In this document: positions 33,515 to 42,220 of the stretch, piece after piece
How positions within the stretch are numbered: position 1 is the stretch's first letter
How the letters are laid out: the number at the start of each line of letters is the position of its first letter
Assembly: GCF_008704495.1 (NCBI RefSeq)
Contig: NZ_CP023699.1
Span: 5,766,001 to 5,830,000 of the forward strand
Length of the DNA: 64,000 nt
DNA from: Streptomyces kanamyceticus
GTDB taxonomy: Bacteria > Actinomycetota > Actinomycetes > Streptomycetales > Streptomycetaceae
Direction of reading: 5' to 3'
Made by a program: the position numbers and the translations under genes
The notes under the pieces: model-generated
Told to the model about the DNA's origin: nothing
What the model saw: the letters and a program-made list of their open reading frames with translations, nothing else
Databases searched by the model: none

Positions 33515-33570
33515 GGTAGTGCGGTAGTGCGGTAGTGCGGTGGTGCGGTGGTGCGGTGGTGCGGTGGTGC
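33515..33570. repeat. 8-bp tandem repeat, seven copies
   Basis: Three GGTAGTGC units (33515-33538) are followed by four GGTGGTGC units (33539-33570). It fills the 65-bp gap between the convergent MarR and aryl-carrier-protein genes. The single A/G difference splits the array cleanly into two blocks, which implies stepwise expansion. Confidence 0.95.
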
Positions 33571-33573
33571 GGC

Positions 33574-33804
33574 TTACGCTCCCCGCGCCAGCAGCGGCAC
33601 CCACTTCTCCAGTGCGGGCTGCTCCGCCAGGTCCGCGAAGGACGCCGTGACGCCGTGGTCGCGGCGCCAGCGGCCCAGGAGGGTCATCAGGCGTACGGAG
33701 TCGAGGCCGTAGTCGACGAGGTTCTCGTCCGCGGGGATGTCGGCGGGGTCCTCGCCGAGGACGTCGGCCACGTCGGCGCGGAGCTGGTCGAGAGTCAGAG
33801 CCAT
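33574..33804 (-). CDS. Free-standing aryl carrier protein (ArCP) for 2,3-dihydroxybenzoate
   Basis: A 76-residue phosphopantetheine carrier: LVDYGLDSVRLM holds the attachment Ser. It is the last gene of the minus-strand dhb operon, 4 bp after the isochorismatase. In EntB and DhbB the ArCP is fused to isochorismatase; here the two are separate polypeptides. DhbE should load dihydroxybenzoate onto it, and the first condensation domain of the synthetase should take the acyl group. Confidence 0.88.
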   Translation of the reverse strand: MALTLDQLRADVADVLGEDPADIPADENLVDYGLDSVRLMTLLGRWRRDHGVTASFADLAEQPALEKWVPLLARGA

Positions 33805-33808
33805 GGGG

Positions 33809-34447
33809 TCAGCCTTCCTTGGGGGAGAAGACGGCTTCCGCCGTGGTGACCACCGCGCACTTGCCCGCCGCCCAGCGCAGCGCCATCGCGTGGTCGTCGG
33901 CGGAGAAGTCGGCCACGGCGTCGGCGACCACGAACGCCTGGATGTCCTGCATCCACGCGTCGCAGGCCGTCATCAGGACGCCGATGTGGGCGTAGACGCC
34001 GGTGATGACCAGCTGGTCGCGGCCCTGTTCGCGCAGCCGCTCCAGGAGGTCGGTGCGGACGAAGCCGCTGTACTTCCACTTGGTGAGGACCGTCTCGGCG
34101 GGGGCCGGGCCGATCTCGGCGGCGATCGCCGCCGCCTCGGGGTCGTCGGGCAGGCCGGGGCCCCAGAAGTCCTGCTGGAGGCCGCGCTCGGCGGGGGTCT
34201 GGCCGCCGGGCTGCGCGGTGTGCACGACCGGGATGCCGAGCCGCGCCGCCTGCTCCTTCAACACCCTTACGGAGGAGAGCAGTTCGGGGATCGGGGACTT
34301 CTCGCGGTCGTACGCGGTCAGGAAGTAGTTCTGCAGGTCGTGGACGAGGAGCACCGCGCGGGAGGGGTCGACGGTCCAGTCGACCCGGTTCGCGGGCAGC
34401 TCGTCGGCGGACGGCATCGGATAGGGCGTGATGGCGGGGAGGGCCAT
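33809..34447 (-). CDS. dhbB: Isochorismatase (2,3-dihydro-2,3-dihydroxybenzoate synthase)
   Basis: The 212-residue protein starts AITPYPMPSADELPANRVDW, the DhbB/EntB N-terminus. It has LLVHDLQNYFL (catalytic Asp), TKWKYSGF (catalytic Lys) and ITGVYAHIGVLMTACDAW. It hydrolyses the enol-pyruvyl group of isochorismate. It lacks the C-terminal ArCP domain of the classical bifunctional enzyme; that domain is encoded by the next gene. It sits 17 bp after dhbE in the operon. Confidence 0.92.
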   Translation of the reverse strand: MALPAITPYPMPSADELPANRVDWTVDPSRAVLLVHDLQNYFLTAYDREKSPIPELLSSVRVLKEQAARLGIPVVHTAQPGGQTPAERGLQQDFWGPGLPDDPEAAAIAAEIGPAPAETVLTKWKYSGFVRTDLLERLREQGRDQLVITGVYAHIGVLMTACDAWMQDIQAFVVADAVADFSADDHAMALRWAAGKCAVVTTAEAVFSPKEG

Positions 34448-34464
34448 GGGGAGGGTGATTCCGT

Positions 34465-36147
34465 TCAGGCTTGCTGGGTGGAGGGCGCGGAGGGTGTGGC
34501 GGGGGAGGACGCGGTCGGGGAGGCCGCGGCTCGTAGGTCCTTCTTGGAGATCTTGCCCACCCCCGTCTGCGGGAACGCCGTCACGAACTCGACGCGGTCC
34601 GGCACCTTGTACGCCGCCAGGCCCCGTTCCCGTACGAACTTCTTGATGGCGATCGGCTTCACCGGCTCGGCTCCCGCGCGCAGGATCACGTACGCGCAGG
34701 TCCGCTCGCCCAGATACGGATCGGGCTCGGCGACCACGTTGGCGTCGTGCACGGCGGGGTGGGCCAGGAGGTGGTTCTCGACCTCCTCCGCCGCGATCTT
34801 CTCGCCGCCGCGGTTGATCTGGTCCTTGGCGCGGCCCTCGACGACCAGGTGGCCCGTCCCGGTGAGGCGGACGATGTCGCCGGTCCGGTAGAAGCCGTCG
34901 GCCGTGAAGGAACGGGCGTTGTGCTCCGGCGCGTTCCAGTAGCCGCGGATCGTGTAGGGGCCGCGGGTCAGGAGGTGGCCCGTCTCGCCGACGGGCAGGT
35001 CGTTGTCCTCGTCGTCGACGACGCGGATCTCGTCGTCGGGGGAGATCGGGCGGCCCTGCGTCGTGACGATCGTCTCCGTGTCATCGTCCAGGCGTGTGTA
35101 GTTGACCAGGCCCTCCGCCATCCCGAAGACCTGCTGCAGCGTGCAGTCGAGCGCGGGCTTGACCCGGCGCGCCGCCTCCTCGCTGAACTTGGCGCCGCCC
35201 ACCAGGAGTACGTCCAAGGTGCTCAGGTCGTACGCCGTCGCGGTCGCCGCCTCCGTCCAGACCAGGGCCAGCGGGGGCACCAGGCCCGTGATGGTGACGC
35301 CCTCGGACTCGATGAGGGGGAAGGCGACGTCGGGGCTCGGCTGCGGGCAGAGCACCACGCGGGCGCCCGCGTACAGCGCGCCGAGCGAACCGGGGGATGA
35401 GAGCGGGAAGTTGTGGGCCGCGGGGAGGGCGACCAGGTAGACGGACGACTCGTCCACCGCGCACAGCTCGTTGGAGCCCCACAGCGAGTAGATGTAGTCG
35501 TCGTGGGTGCGTGGGATCAGCTTCGGTACGCCGGTGGAGCCGCCGGAGAGCTGGAGGAACGCCAGGTCGGAGGGGGCGGGCGGGTCCGGGATCCCGGTCG
35601 GTTCCGTGGGTACGTCCGCCAGCGCCTCGAAGGCGCCGGGGTCGCCGTCCGCCACGAACACGTGCCGCAGGGAAGGGACTTCGGCGAGCACCTTCGTCGC
35701 GAGGTCGCGGTAGTCGAAGCCGCCGTGTTCCGCCGGGATGACGTAGGCCGCGGCGCCGGTGAACTCGCAGAAGTAGCGGATCTCCGTCTCGCGGTGCGCG
35801 GGCAGCGCGAAGACGGGGAGCGCGCCGATGCGGAACAGCGCGAAGATCGTCTCGAAGAACTCGGCGATGTTGGGGAGCTGGACGACCACCTTGTCGCCCT
35901 TGGCGATGCCCCGGGCGATCAAGCCCGCGGCCAGCCTGTCGGCGCGGAGGTCAAGATCCGCGTACGTCCAGCGGCGGTTCGACGCCGGGTCGACGATCGC
36001 GATCCGGTCGGGGTGCTCGGTGGCGCGGTCGCTCAGCAGCTGTCCGAACGTCTCGCCCCGCCACCAGCCCGCTTCCCGGTAGCGGGTCGCGAACTCCTCG
36101 GGCCAGGTGGGGGCTTCGAGTGCCACGGGGGTCTGGGGCGTGCTCAC
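34465..36147 (-). CDS. dhbE: 2,3-dihydroxybenzoate-AMP ligase
   Basis: The 560-residue adenylation enzyme has the A3 loop [24 protein letters not shown] in the aryl-acid pocket, [45 protein letters not shown] and a C-terminal Lys in [10 protein letters not shown]. It activates dihydroxybenzoate as the adenylate and loads it on the ArCP. The GTG start overlaps the dhbC stop (GTGA), so the two are translationally coupled. A Ser/Pro/Thr-rich tail of ~15 residues ends the protein. Confidence 0.94.
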   Translation of the reverse strand: MSTPQTPVALEAPTWPEEFATRYREAGWWRGETFGQLLSDRATEHPDRIAIVDPASNRRWTYADLDLRADRLAAGLIARGIAKGDKVVVQLPNIAEFFETIFALFRIGALPVFALPAHRETEIRYFCEFTGAAAYVIPAEHGGFDYRDLATKVLAEVPSLRHVFVADGDPGAFEALADVPTEPTGIPDPPAPSDLAFLQLSGGSTGVPKLIPRTHDDYIYSLWGSNELCAVDESSVYLVALPAAHNFPLSSPGSLGALYAGARVVLCPQPSPDVAFPLIESEGVTITGLVPPLALVWTEAATATAYDLSTLDVLLVGGAKFSEEAARRVKPALDCTLQQVFGMAEGLVNYTRLDDDTETIVTTQGRPISPDDEIRVVDDEDNDLPVGETGHLLTRGPYTIRGYWNAPEHNARSFTADGFYRTGDIVRLTGTGHLVVEGRAKDQINRGGEKIAAEEVENHLLAHPAVHDANVVAEPDPYLGERTCAYVILRAGAEPVKPIAIKKFVRERGLAAYKVPDRVEFVTAFPQTGVGKISKKDLRAAASPTASSPATPSAPSTQQA

Positions 36148-37352
36148 AGTTCCGCTCCCACCGCGTTCAGGAACGTACGGAACTTCGCGCCGGTCTCGGC
36201 CGTCTCCGCCTCCGGTTCCGAGGCGGCGACCACGCCCGCGCCCGCGTACAGGCGCAGGCTGCGCTCCTCGGCCTCGGCGCAGCGGATCGTCACGACCCAC
36301 TCGCCGTCGCCGTTGGCGTCGCCCCAGCCGATCATGCCGGTGAAGAAGCCGCGGTCGAACGGCTCGGTCTCGCGGATCACTTCGCGCGCGGTGGCCGTCG
36401 GGGTGCCGCAGACCGCGGGGGTGGGGTGCAGCGCGCAGGCCAGTTCGAGGGCGGAGGTCTCGGGCGACGCGACCGTGCCGGTGACCGTCGTGGACAGGTG
36501 CCACATCGTCGCCGTACGGATCAGGGTGGGGCGGGCCGGGACCGTCAGGTCCGTGCAGAAGGACGCGAGGGCCTGGTGCACGGCGTCCACCACCACGGCG
36601 TGCTCGTGCAGGTCCTTGGCGGACTCCAGGAGCGCGGCTGCGCGGCGCACGTCCTCCGCGAGGTCGTCGCTGCGGGGGGTCGAGCCAGCGAGGGGGTTCG
36701 CCACGACCTGGTGGCCGCGGCGCGAGACCAGGAGTTCGGGGCTGGCGCCGATCAGGGTGCGACCGGGGGCCGTCGGCAGCGCGAAGGTGTAGCCGGAGGG
36801 GTCGCGGCGGGCCAGGCGCTGGAGCATCACGGGGAGGTCCAGGGGGGCCCGCGCGGTGAGTTCCAGGGTGCGGGCGAGGACGACCTTGCTGAAGTCGCCG
36901 CGCCACATGCGCTCCACCGCGGCGGCCACGCCCGCGCCGTACGCCTCGGGGGCCGGGACCGGGCGGATCTGCCAGTCGGCCGCGTCGGGCGGGTCGGCGG
37001 GCAGCGCGATCAGGGGGTCCGCGGTCAGCGGGGGCGCGGTGCGCAGGGCGCGGGGTACGGCCAGGGCGGCCGGGGCCGTGTGGTCGAACGGGATCGCGCC
37101 CACGACGTACGGCTTGGTGAGGCCGGTGCGGCGGGCGTCGGCGAGAGAGGCCGCGATGCGCTGCGGCAAGGGTCTCTCGTCGTGCGGGACCTCCGCGTGG
37201 ACGCCCTCGGTGAGCAGGGTGCGGGTCGGCGTCGCGAGGAACCGTTCGCCTGGGGTGTAGGCGTCCAGGAGGGCGGTGGCCGCTCCTACGGCGGGGTGGG
37301 CCTGTTCGGCCGTCGTCGTGACGTGTGTGGCGACCTCGGGTGCCGTCGACAC
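36144..37352 (-). CDS. dhbC: Isochorismate synthase
   Basis: The 402-residue chorismate-utilising enzyme has the segments [61 protein letters not shown] and [12 protein letters not shown], all in the order found in EntC/DhbC. It converts chorismate to isochorismate in the cytoplasm, the entry to dihydroxybenzoate. GTG start. It follows dhbA by 81 bp. Confidence 0.94.
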   Translation of the reverse strand: MSTAPEVATHVTTTAEQAHPAVGAATALLDAYTPGERFLATPTRTLLTEGVHAEVPHDERPLPQRIAASLADARRTGLTKPYVVGAIPFDHTAPAALAVPRALRTAPPLTADPLIALPADPPDAADWQIRPVPAPEAYGAGVAAAVERMWRGDFSKVVLARTLELTARAPLDLPVMLQRLARRDPSGYTFALPTAPGRTLIGASPELLVSRRGHQVVANPLAGSTPRSDDLAEDVRRAAALLESAKDLHEHAVVVDAVHQALASFCTDLTVPARPTLIRTATMWHLSTTVTGTVASPETSALELACALHPTPAVCGTPTATAREVIRETEPFDRGFFTGMIGWGDANGDGEWVVTIRCAEAEERSLRLYAGAGVVAASEPEAETAETGAKFRTFLNAVGAEL

Positions 37353-37433
37353 GGGGGCTCCAATTCTCGGGTGTTCTCGGGAGTTCTCGGGTGCGGGTGT
37401 GGGTGCGATCGCGGCTGCGGCCCTGTGGGGCTC

Positions 37434-38261
37434 TCAGCGCAGGGTCGCGCCGCCGTCCACGTACAGCTCTTGGAGCGTGATGTGGCGGGCCCTGTCCGAC
37501 GCCAGGAACAGGACCGCGTCGGCGATGTCCTGGGGGTCCGCTATGCGGCCCAGGGGGATTCCCGTGCGGTACGTCTCGGTGTCACCCGCGATGACGCGTC
37601 GAGGGGCTTCGTCGTCCGTCCAGAGGGAGCGTTGCATCGCCGTGTCCGTGGAGCCGGGGGCCACCACGTTGCAGCGCACGCCGCTGCGGGCGATCTCCAG
37701 GCCGAGGCACTTGGTGAACATCGTGGCCGCCGCCTTGGACGCGGCGTACGCGGCCATGCCGGTGCGGGGGATGCCCGCGGCGTTGGAGGCGACGGTGACG
37801 ATGCAGCCGGAGCCGCGCGCGGTCATGTGCGCGGCGGCGGCGCGGGAGGTGTGGAAGACGCCGGTGGTGTTCACGGCGAAGGTGTCGGCCCAGTCGGCGT
37901 CGGTCAGTTCGGCGACGGGGGCGGTGCGCAGGATTCCCGCGACGTTCACCAGGAGGTCGAGGGAGCCGTGGTCGCGGATGACGTCGCCGATGACCGTGCT
38001 GACGGCGCGGTGGTCCGTGACGTCCATGACGCGGGGCGTGATCGCGCCGCGGGTGGCGAGCGTGCCGGGGGCAGCGGTCGAGCCGCGGGTGGCGGCGGCC
38101 AGTTCGTCGATGCCGTGGGCGTCGCGGTCGGTGGCGACGACGTGGGCGCCGCGCGCGGCGAGCGCGGTGGCGACCGCGGCGCCGATGCCCTGGCCCGCGC
38201 CGGTCACCAGCGCGGTGCGTCCGGTGAACTCGCCCGGCTCCTGCGGTATGTGCTCTGGCAT
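37434..38261 (-). CDS. dhbA: 2,3-dihydro-2,3-dihydroxybenzoate dehydrogenase
   Basis: The 275-residue short-chain dehydrogenase has [12 protein letters not shown] (NAD site), NVAG, the active-site YAASK and [13 protein letters not shown], as in EntA/DhbA. It makes 2,3-dihydroxybenzoate from the isochorismatase product. The ATG at 38261 was preferred because GGGGGAGG lies 11 bp upstream; the longer reading starts with a TTG. It is the first gene of the minus-strand dhb operon, directly behind an iron box. Confidence 0.93.
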   Translation of the reverse strand: MPEHIPQEPGEFTGRTALVTGAGQGIGAAVATALAARGAHVVATDRDAHGIDELAAATRGSTAAPGTLATRGAITPRVMDVTDHRAVSTVIGDVIRDHGSLDLLVNVAGILRTAPVAELTDADWADTFAVNTTGVFHTSRAAAAHMTARGSGCIVTVASNAAGIPRTGMAAYAASKAAATMFTKCLGLEIARSGVRCNVVAPGSTDTAMQRSLWTDDEAPRRVIAGDTETYRTGIPLGRIADPQDIADAVLFLASDRARHITLQELYVDGGATLR

Positions 38262-38286
38262 GGTGTGAGCGACCTCCCCCAACTTT

Positions 38287-38305
38287 TTAGGTAAGCCTAA
38301 CCTAA
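38287..38305. promoter_or_regulatory. Iron box (IdeR/DmdR1 site) for dhbA
   Basis: TTAGGTAAGCCTAACCTAA is a near-perfect 19-bp copy of the actinobacterial iron box, 26 bp upstream of the dhbA start. Binding of the iron-loaded DtxR-family repressor should shut off the dhb operon when iron is ample. Confidence 0.85.
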
Positions 38306-38346
38306 CGTATAACTACTGCCCAGAGGTCGCTACCCCATTCAAACAG

Positions 38347-38365
38347 TTAGGCTAGCCTCACCTTA
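38347..38365. promoter_or_regulatory. Iron box overlapping the permease start codon
   Basis: TTAGGCTAGCCTCACCTTA matches the iron box. Its last base is the A of the permease ATG (38365). A repressor here would cover the start site, so the permease mRNA is either leaderless or starts further upstream. Confidence 0.8.
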
Positions 38366-40611
38366 TGCGCATGCCGAGTGCGGGCACCACAGCCTCCGTT
38401 CCCCAACCCGTAGAGCACGTAGGCGAGTTGGGGTCAGGTCGCCCACCTGAGCCGGGTCCCGGGCGTTCCCCCGGGCGATCCGTCGCTCTTGCCGTGGCGG
38501 GGTTCGTGGTCGCCCTGGTCGTACTCGTGGGCCTCTCGCTCTGCGTCGGCGCGGGTGAGGTCGGCGCCGGTGGCGTACTCGACTACCTGCTCAACCGCGG
38601 TGGCGCGCGCGGCGACTCGCGGCTCGACCTCGTCGTCGGCGACCTGCGCGTCCCGCGCACGCTCACCGCGGTCCTCGTCGGCGCCGCCCTCGGCGTCGCG
38701 GGCTGCCTGCTGCAGGCCGTGACGCGCAATCCGCTCGCCGAGACCGGGCTGCTCGGCGTCAACGCCGGTGCCTCACTGGGCGTCGTCGCGGGCATCGCGC
38801 TGCTCGGGCTCGATTCCGGATACGCCTATCTGGTCTGTGCGTTCGTGGGCGCCGTGGTGGCGAGCGGGCTCGTGCTGCTGATCGCCGGGCGCAAGGGCGG
38901 CGGGTCCCCCATGCGGCTCGTCCTCGCCGGATCCGCGCTCGGCGCCACCTTCGGCGGGCTGACCAGCGTCATCGTCGTCAACTCCGCGGAGACCTACGAC
39001 AAGTTCCGCTTCTGGGTGCTCGGCTCGCTCGCCGGGGTCGAGGGATACGGGGAGCTCGGGCGGCTCGCCCCCGTGCTCGTGGTGGGATTCGTGGTGGCGC
39101 TGCTCGTCGCCAGGCCGCTGTCCGCCCTCGCGCTCGGCGACGACCTGGCCCGCAGCCTCGGGCACCGGCCGCCGGTGATCCGCACGGTCGTCGCGGTGGG
39201 CGTCACGCTGCTCACCGCCGCCGCCGTCGCGCTCGCCGGGCCCATCTCCTTCCTCGGCCTGCTCGCGGGCTTCCTCGCCCGCGCCATCGCGGGCACCCGG
39301 CTGCCCGCGCGGCTGCTGCTCGCCGGGCTCATCGGGGCGTGCGTGCTCACCGTCTCGGACGTGGCGGCCCGGGTCGTGTCCCGGCCGTACGAGGCGCCCG
39401 TCTCCGTCATCGTGGCGCTGATCGGCGCCCCGGTGCTCATCCTGATCGTTCGGTCCAAGCAGCTCGCCACCATGGGGATGACGGACCCCGCGGACGAAGG
39501 GCGCGGCACCGAGAAGAAGCGGCGGCGTCTCGCCTTCCGGCTGCCGGGGCGTGCGGCGCGGGCGCCCCGGGTGCGGCCCGCCGACACCTTCGTCCTGCGG
39601 CGCGGGCCCCTCTCGTTCCTCGTCGCGCGGCGCGCGACCCTCGCCGCGCTGCTGCTGGCCGCGCTGCTCGTGGTCGCCGTCGTGTTCTCCGCGTACGCGG
39701 GGCAGAGCGACATGAGCGTCAGCCGCACCTTCCGTGCCGTCTTCGGCTACGGCGACCACTTCGACGTACTGCTCGTGCAGAAGTTCCGGCTCGGGCGCAT
39801 CGTCGCCGGGCTCACCGCGGGCGCGGCCCTCGGGCTCGCCGGCTGCCTCACCCAGACCCTCGCCCGCAACCGCCTGGCCACACCGGAGCTGTTGGGCGTG
39901 AACGACGGGGCCACCGCCGCCGTCCTCGTCTCCGTCACCTTCAGCGCGTCCGGGTCCTTCGGCGCCTGGTGGGCCGGGCCGATCGGCGCGCTGGTGGCGG
40001 TGATCGTGGTGACGGTCGTCTCCGGCGGGCTCGGGCAGCGCGGCTACCGCGTGCTCGTCGTCGGCCTGGCCATGTCCGCGCTCGCCTCGGCCGCCACCCA
40101 GGTCGTCCTCTCCCGGCGCTCCCTCAACTCGGCGAGCTCGCTGTACGTATGGACCTCCGGCAGCCTCAACGGCCGCGGGTACTCCGTCGCCGTGCCGGTC
40201 CTCATCGGGCTCGCCGTCCTCGTGCCGCTCGCCCTCGCCGTCGCCCGGCACCTCGGCGTACTCCGCTTCGACGACGCCACCGCCGCCTCGCTCGGCTCCA
40301 ACGCCGGGCGCACCCGCCTGATCTGCCTGCTCCTCGCGGTCGCCCTCGCCGGGCTCGCCGTCGGGATCGCCGGGCCCGTCGGCTTCGTCGCCCTCGCCTC
40401 ACCCGTCATCGCGTCCCGCCTCGCCGGGCCGCTGCGGGTGCCGCTGGTCGGCTCGATGCTGACCGGCGCGGTCCTCGTGGTCGTCGCCGACACGCTCGGC
40501 CGGATCGCCTTCGACGGCTCGGAACTGCCGGTGGGCATCGTCACGACGGTCCTGGGCGGGCCCTTCCTGCTCTGGGTGCTGCTGGGCAGGTCGGCGGCCA
40601 CACGCGTATGA
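38365..40611 (+). CDS. Fused double FecCD permease for ferric siderophore import
   Basis: The 748-residue protein contains two complete FecCD units in tandem, about residues 40-370 and 420-748. Each has the RVPRTL/RLGRIV entry segment (LVVGDLRVPRTLTAVLVGAALGVAGCLLQ; KFRLGRIVAGLTAGAALGLAGCLTQ), a LLGVN motif and a GPISFLGL or GPVGFVAL coupling region. Fusion of two permease halves resembles FhuB. It forms the membrane channel that works with the binding lipoprotein (52.4 kb) and the ATPase (53.6 kb). Confidence 0.93.
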   Translation: MRMPSAGTTASVPQPVEHVGELGSGRPPEPGPGRSPGRSVALAVAGFVVALVVLVGLSLCVGAGEVGAGGVLDYLLNRGGARGDSRLDLVVGDLRVPRTLTAVLVGAALGVAGCLLQAVTRNPLAETGLLGVNAGASLGVVAGIALLGLDSGYAYLVCAFVGAVVASGLVLLIAGRKGGGSPMRLVLAGSALGATFGGLTSVIVVNSAETYDKFRFWVLGSLAGVEGYGELGRLAPVLVVGFVVALLVARPLSALALGDDLARSLGHRPPVIRTVVAVGVTLLTAAAVALAGPISFLGLLAGFLARAIAGTRLPARLLLAGLIGACVLTVSDVAARVVSRPYEAPVSVIVALIGAPVLILIVRSKQLATMGMTDPADEGRGTEKKRRRLAFRLPGRAARAPRVRPADTFVLRRGPLSFLVARRATLAALLLAALLVVAVVFSAYAGQSDMSVSRTFRAVFGYGDHFDVLLVQKFRLGRIVAGLTAGAALGLAGCLTQTLARNRLATPELLGVNDGATAAVLVSVTFSASGSFGAWWAGPIGALVAVIVVTVVSGGLGQRGYRVLVVGLAMSALASAATQVVLSRRSLNSASSLYVWTSGSLNGRGYSVAVPVLIGLAVLVPLALAVARHLGVLRFDDATAASLGSNAGRTRLICLLLAVALAGLAVGIAGPVGFVALASPVIASRLAGPLRVPLVGSMLTGAVLVVVADTLGRIAFDGSELPVGIVTTVLGGPFLLWVLLGRSAATRV

Positions 40612-40630
40612 GTTCAGAAAGGCTTTCGTC

Positions 40631-41830
40631 GTGCACAGTCCCCTTCTCCGTACGCTCCGTCAGGCCGTGCGAGCCCAAGTACCATCGGCCGAACGGGACT
40701 TCTGGGACCGGATGTCGGCCAAGGGCACCCCACTGGTCGAGGACGACCCGTCCGGTGACCCCGCGTACCGGCTCGTCACGTTCTTGTGGCGGGACGACCC
40801 CGAGCGCCCCGCGACCGACGTCCTCGCGCTCCTGCACACCGTCACCGACAAGGACCGGCACGCGGGCGACCTCACGCCGCACCTGACGGAGCGGGTGCCG
40901 GGCACCGGAGTGTGGGCGCTCAGCCACCGCCTTCGTGCTGACCATCGGGCCTCCTACCAGTTCTACGTCGCCCGCGGCCCCCGCGAGGAGACGCTGCGCA
41001 CCGACCGCGCCGCCTGGCTGAAGGTCCTCGACGAGGCCCTGCCCGACCCGTACGCGGCCGCGCCAGGACTCCCGTCGCGCGACGGCCGCAACCCCGCGTC
41101 CGTGATGGAACTTCCGCACGCGCCCGCGCAGCCGTACGTCCAAGGGGACTCGGCCAGGACCGGGCAGACCCTGTCGGCCGAGGTCGACGGCCGCCGCGTC
41201 ACCGTGCACCTGCCCGCAGCCCCCGCCCTCGCCGTCGCGGTGCTCCTGGACGGCGAGATGTGGGGGCCCGTGCTCGGCGCGCCCCGCATGGCCGACCGGC
41301 TGCACGCGGCGGGGGCGCTGCCGCCCACGGCGTTGCTCCTGGTCGACACGATGGGGCGGCGGATGGAAGACCTCAGCTGCAGCGGGGAGTTCGTGGACTG
41401 GCTCGCCGACGGGCTGCTTCCGTGGGCGGCGCAGACGCACGGGGTCGCGGTTCCCCGTGAGCGGACGGTCATCGCGGGCCAGAGTGCGGGCGGCCTCACG
41501 GCGGCGTACGCGGCTCATCGCCGCTCGGACCGCTTCGGCCGCGCGCTCTCCCAGTCGGGCTCCTTCTGGTGGCCCGACGAGAACGCCCCCGACGGGGCGG
41601 GCCCGGAATGGCTCACCCGCCAGTACGCCCACGCTCCGCGCCGCCCGGTCCGGATCCACCTGGAGGTGGGGACCCAGGAATGGATGCTCCTCGCGGAAAA
41701 CCGCCGCTTGCGCAATGTCTTGCGGGCGCGGGGCTATGACGTGACGTATGAGGAGTTCAACGGGGGTCATGATTATGCGTGTTGGAGGGGCGGGTTGGCG
41801 GAGGGACTGGCACGGCTGCTGGCTCCGTAG
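40631..41830 (+). CDS. Enterochelin-esterase-like ferric siderophore hydrolase
   Basis: The 399-residue protein has an N-terminal beta domain (VTFLWRDDPERPATDVLALLHTVTDKDRHAGD, a Fes-type segment) and a C-terminal alpha/beta hydrolase of the esterase D group. The nucleophile lies in GQSAGGLTAAY and the catalytic His in GGHDYACW. It should cleave the trilactone backbone of the imported ferric siderophore to free iron in the cytoplasm. GTG start, 20 bp after the permease gene, so probably one transcript. Confidence 0.9.
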   Translation: MHSPLLRTLRQAVRAQVPSAERDFWDRMSAKGTPLVEDDPSGDPAYRLVTFLWRDDPERPATDVLALLHTVTDKDRHAGDLTPHLTERVPGTGVWALSHRLRADHRASYQFYVARGPREETLRTDRAAWLKVLDEALPDPYAAAPGLPSRDGRNPASVMELPHAPAQPYVQGDSARTGQTLSAEVDGRRVTVHLPAAPALAVAVLLDGEMWGPVLGAPRMADRLHAAGALPPTALLLVDTMGRRMEDLSCSGEFVDWLADGLLPWAAQTHGVAVPRERTVIAGQSAGGLTAAYAAHRRSDRFGRALSQSGSFWWPDENAPDGAGPEWLTRQYAHAPRRPVRIHLEVGTQEWMLLAENRRLRNVLRARGYDVTYEEFNGGHDYACWRGGLAEGLARLLAP

Positions 41831-41869
41831 GCGGGTGGACTTCGCCGGGTTCGCGACCTGCGGGTGGGT

Positions 41870-42130
41870 GGGGGCTGGCCGCGCAGTTCCCCGCGCCCCT
41901 AAAGGATTGCGCCGTTCCTCGCACCCCTAAAAGATCGCGCAGTTCCCCGCGCCCCTAGAAGCCCGCCACGTTCCCCGCGCCTCGAAGCCTGCGGGCGGCC
42001 CCGTCAGGGGCGCGGGGAACGGCGCGCCCAGCCACGAAGCTCCCGCGGGCGGCGAACCGGGGGAGGCCCGCTGCATCGTGGTGGTGCGGAGGTGGGGATC
42101 TCTTAAGGGGCGCGGGGAACTGCGCGACAA
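41870..42130. repeat. Cluster of dispersed GC-rich intergenic repeats
   Basis: At least five copies, in both orientations, of a unit containing GGGGCGCGGGGAACTGCGCG or its complement (around 41881, 41929, 41955, 42010 and 42102). The same unit recurs at 61193-61420. The stretch 41831-42220 holds no gene. I know this type of repeat from other streptomycete intergenic regions; its function is not established. Confidence 0.8.
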
Positions 42131-42208
42131 GCCCCCACCTGCCCGCGCAGCGAAGCGCCCCCACCTGCCCGCGCAGCGAAGCGCCCCCACCCGCCCGCGC
42201 AGCGAAGC
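42131..42208. repeat. 26-bp tandem repeat, three copies
   Basis: GCCCCCACCTGCCCGCGCAG plus CGAAGC is repeated at 42131, 42157 and 42183, the third copy with one T-to-C change. It follows directly on the dispersed repeat and ends 12 bp before the exporter stop codon, so it is probably transcribed as part of its 3' end. Confidence 0.9.
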
Positions 42209-42220
42209 GCCACCGCCGGG

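Noticed and set aside
33515..33570. Possible CRISPR array
   Set aside because: The 8-bp units abut without spacers; it is a microsatellite. No other array in the window has repeat-spacer structure.
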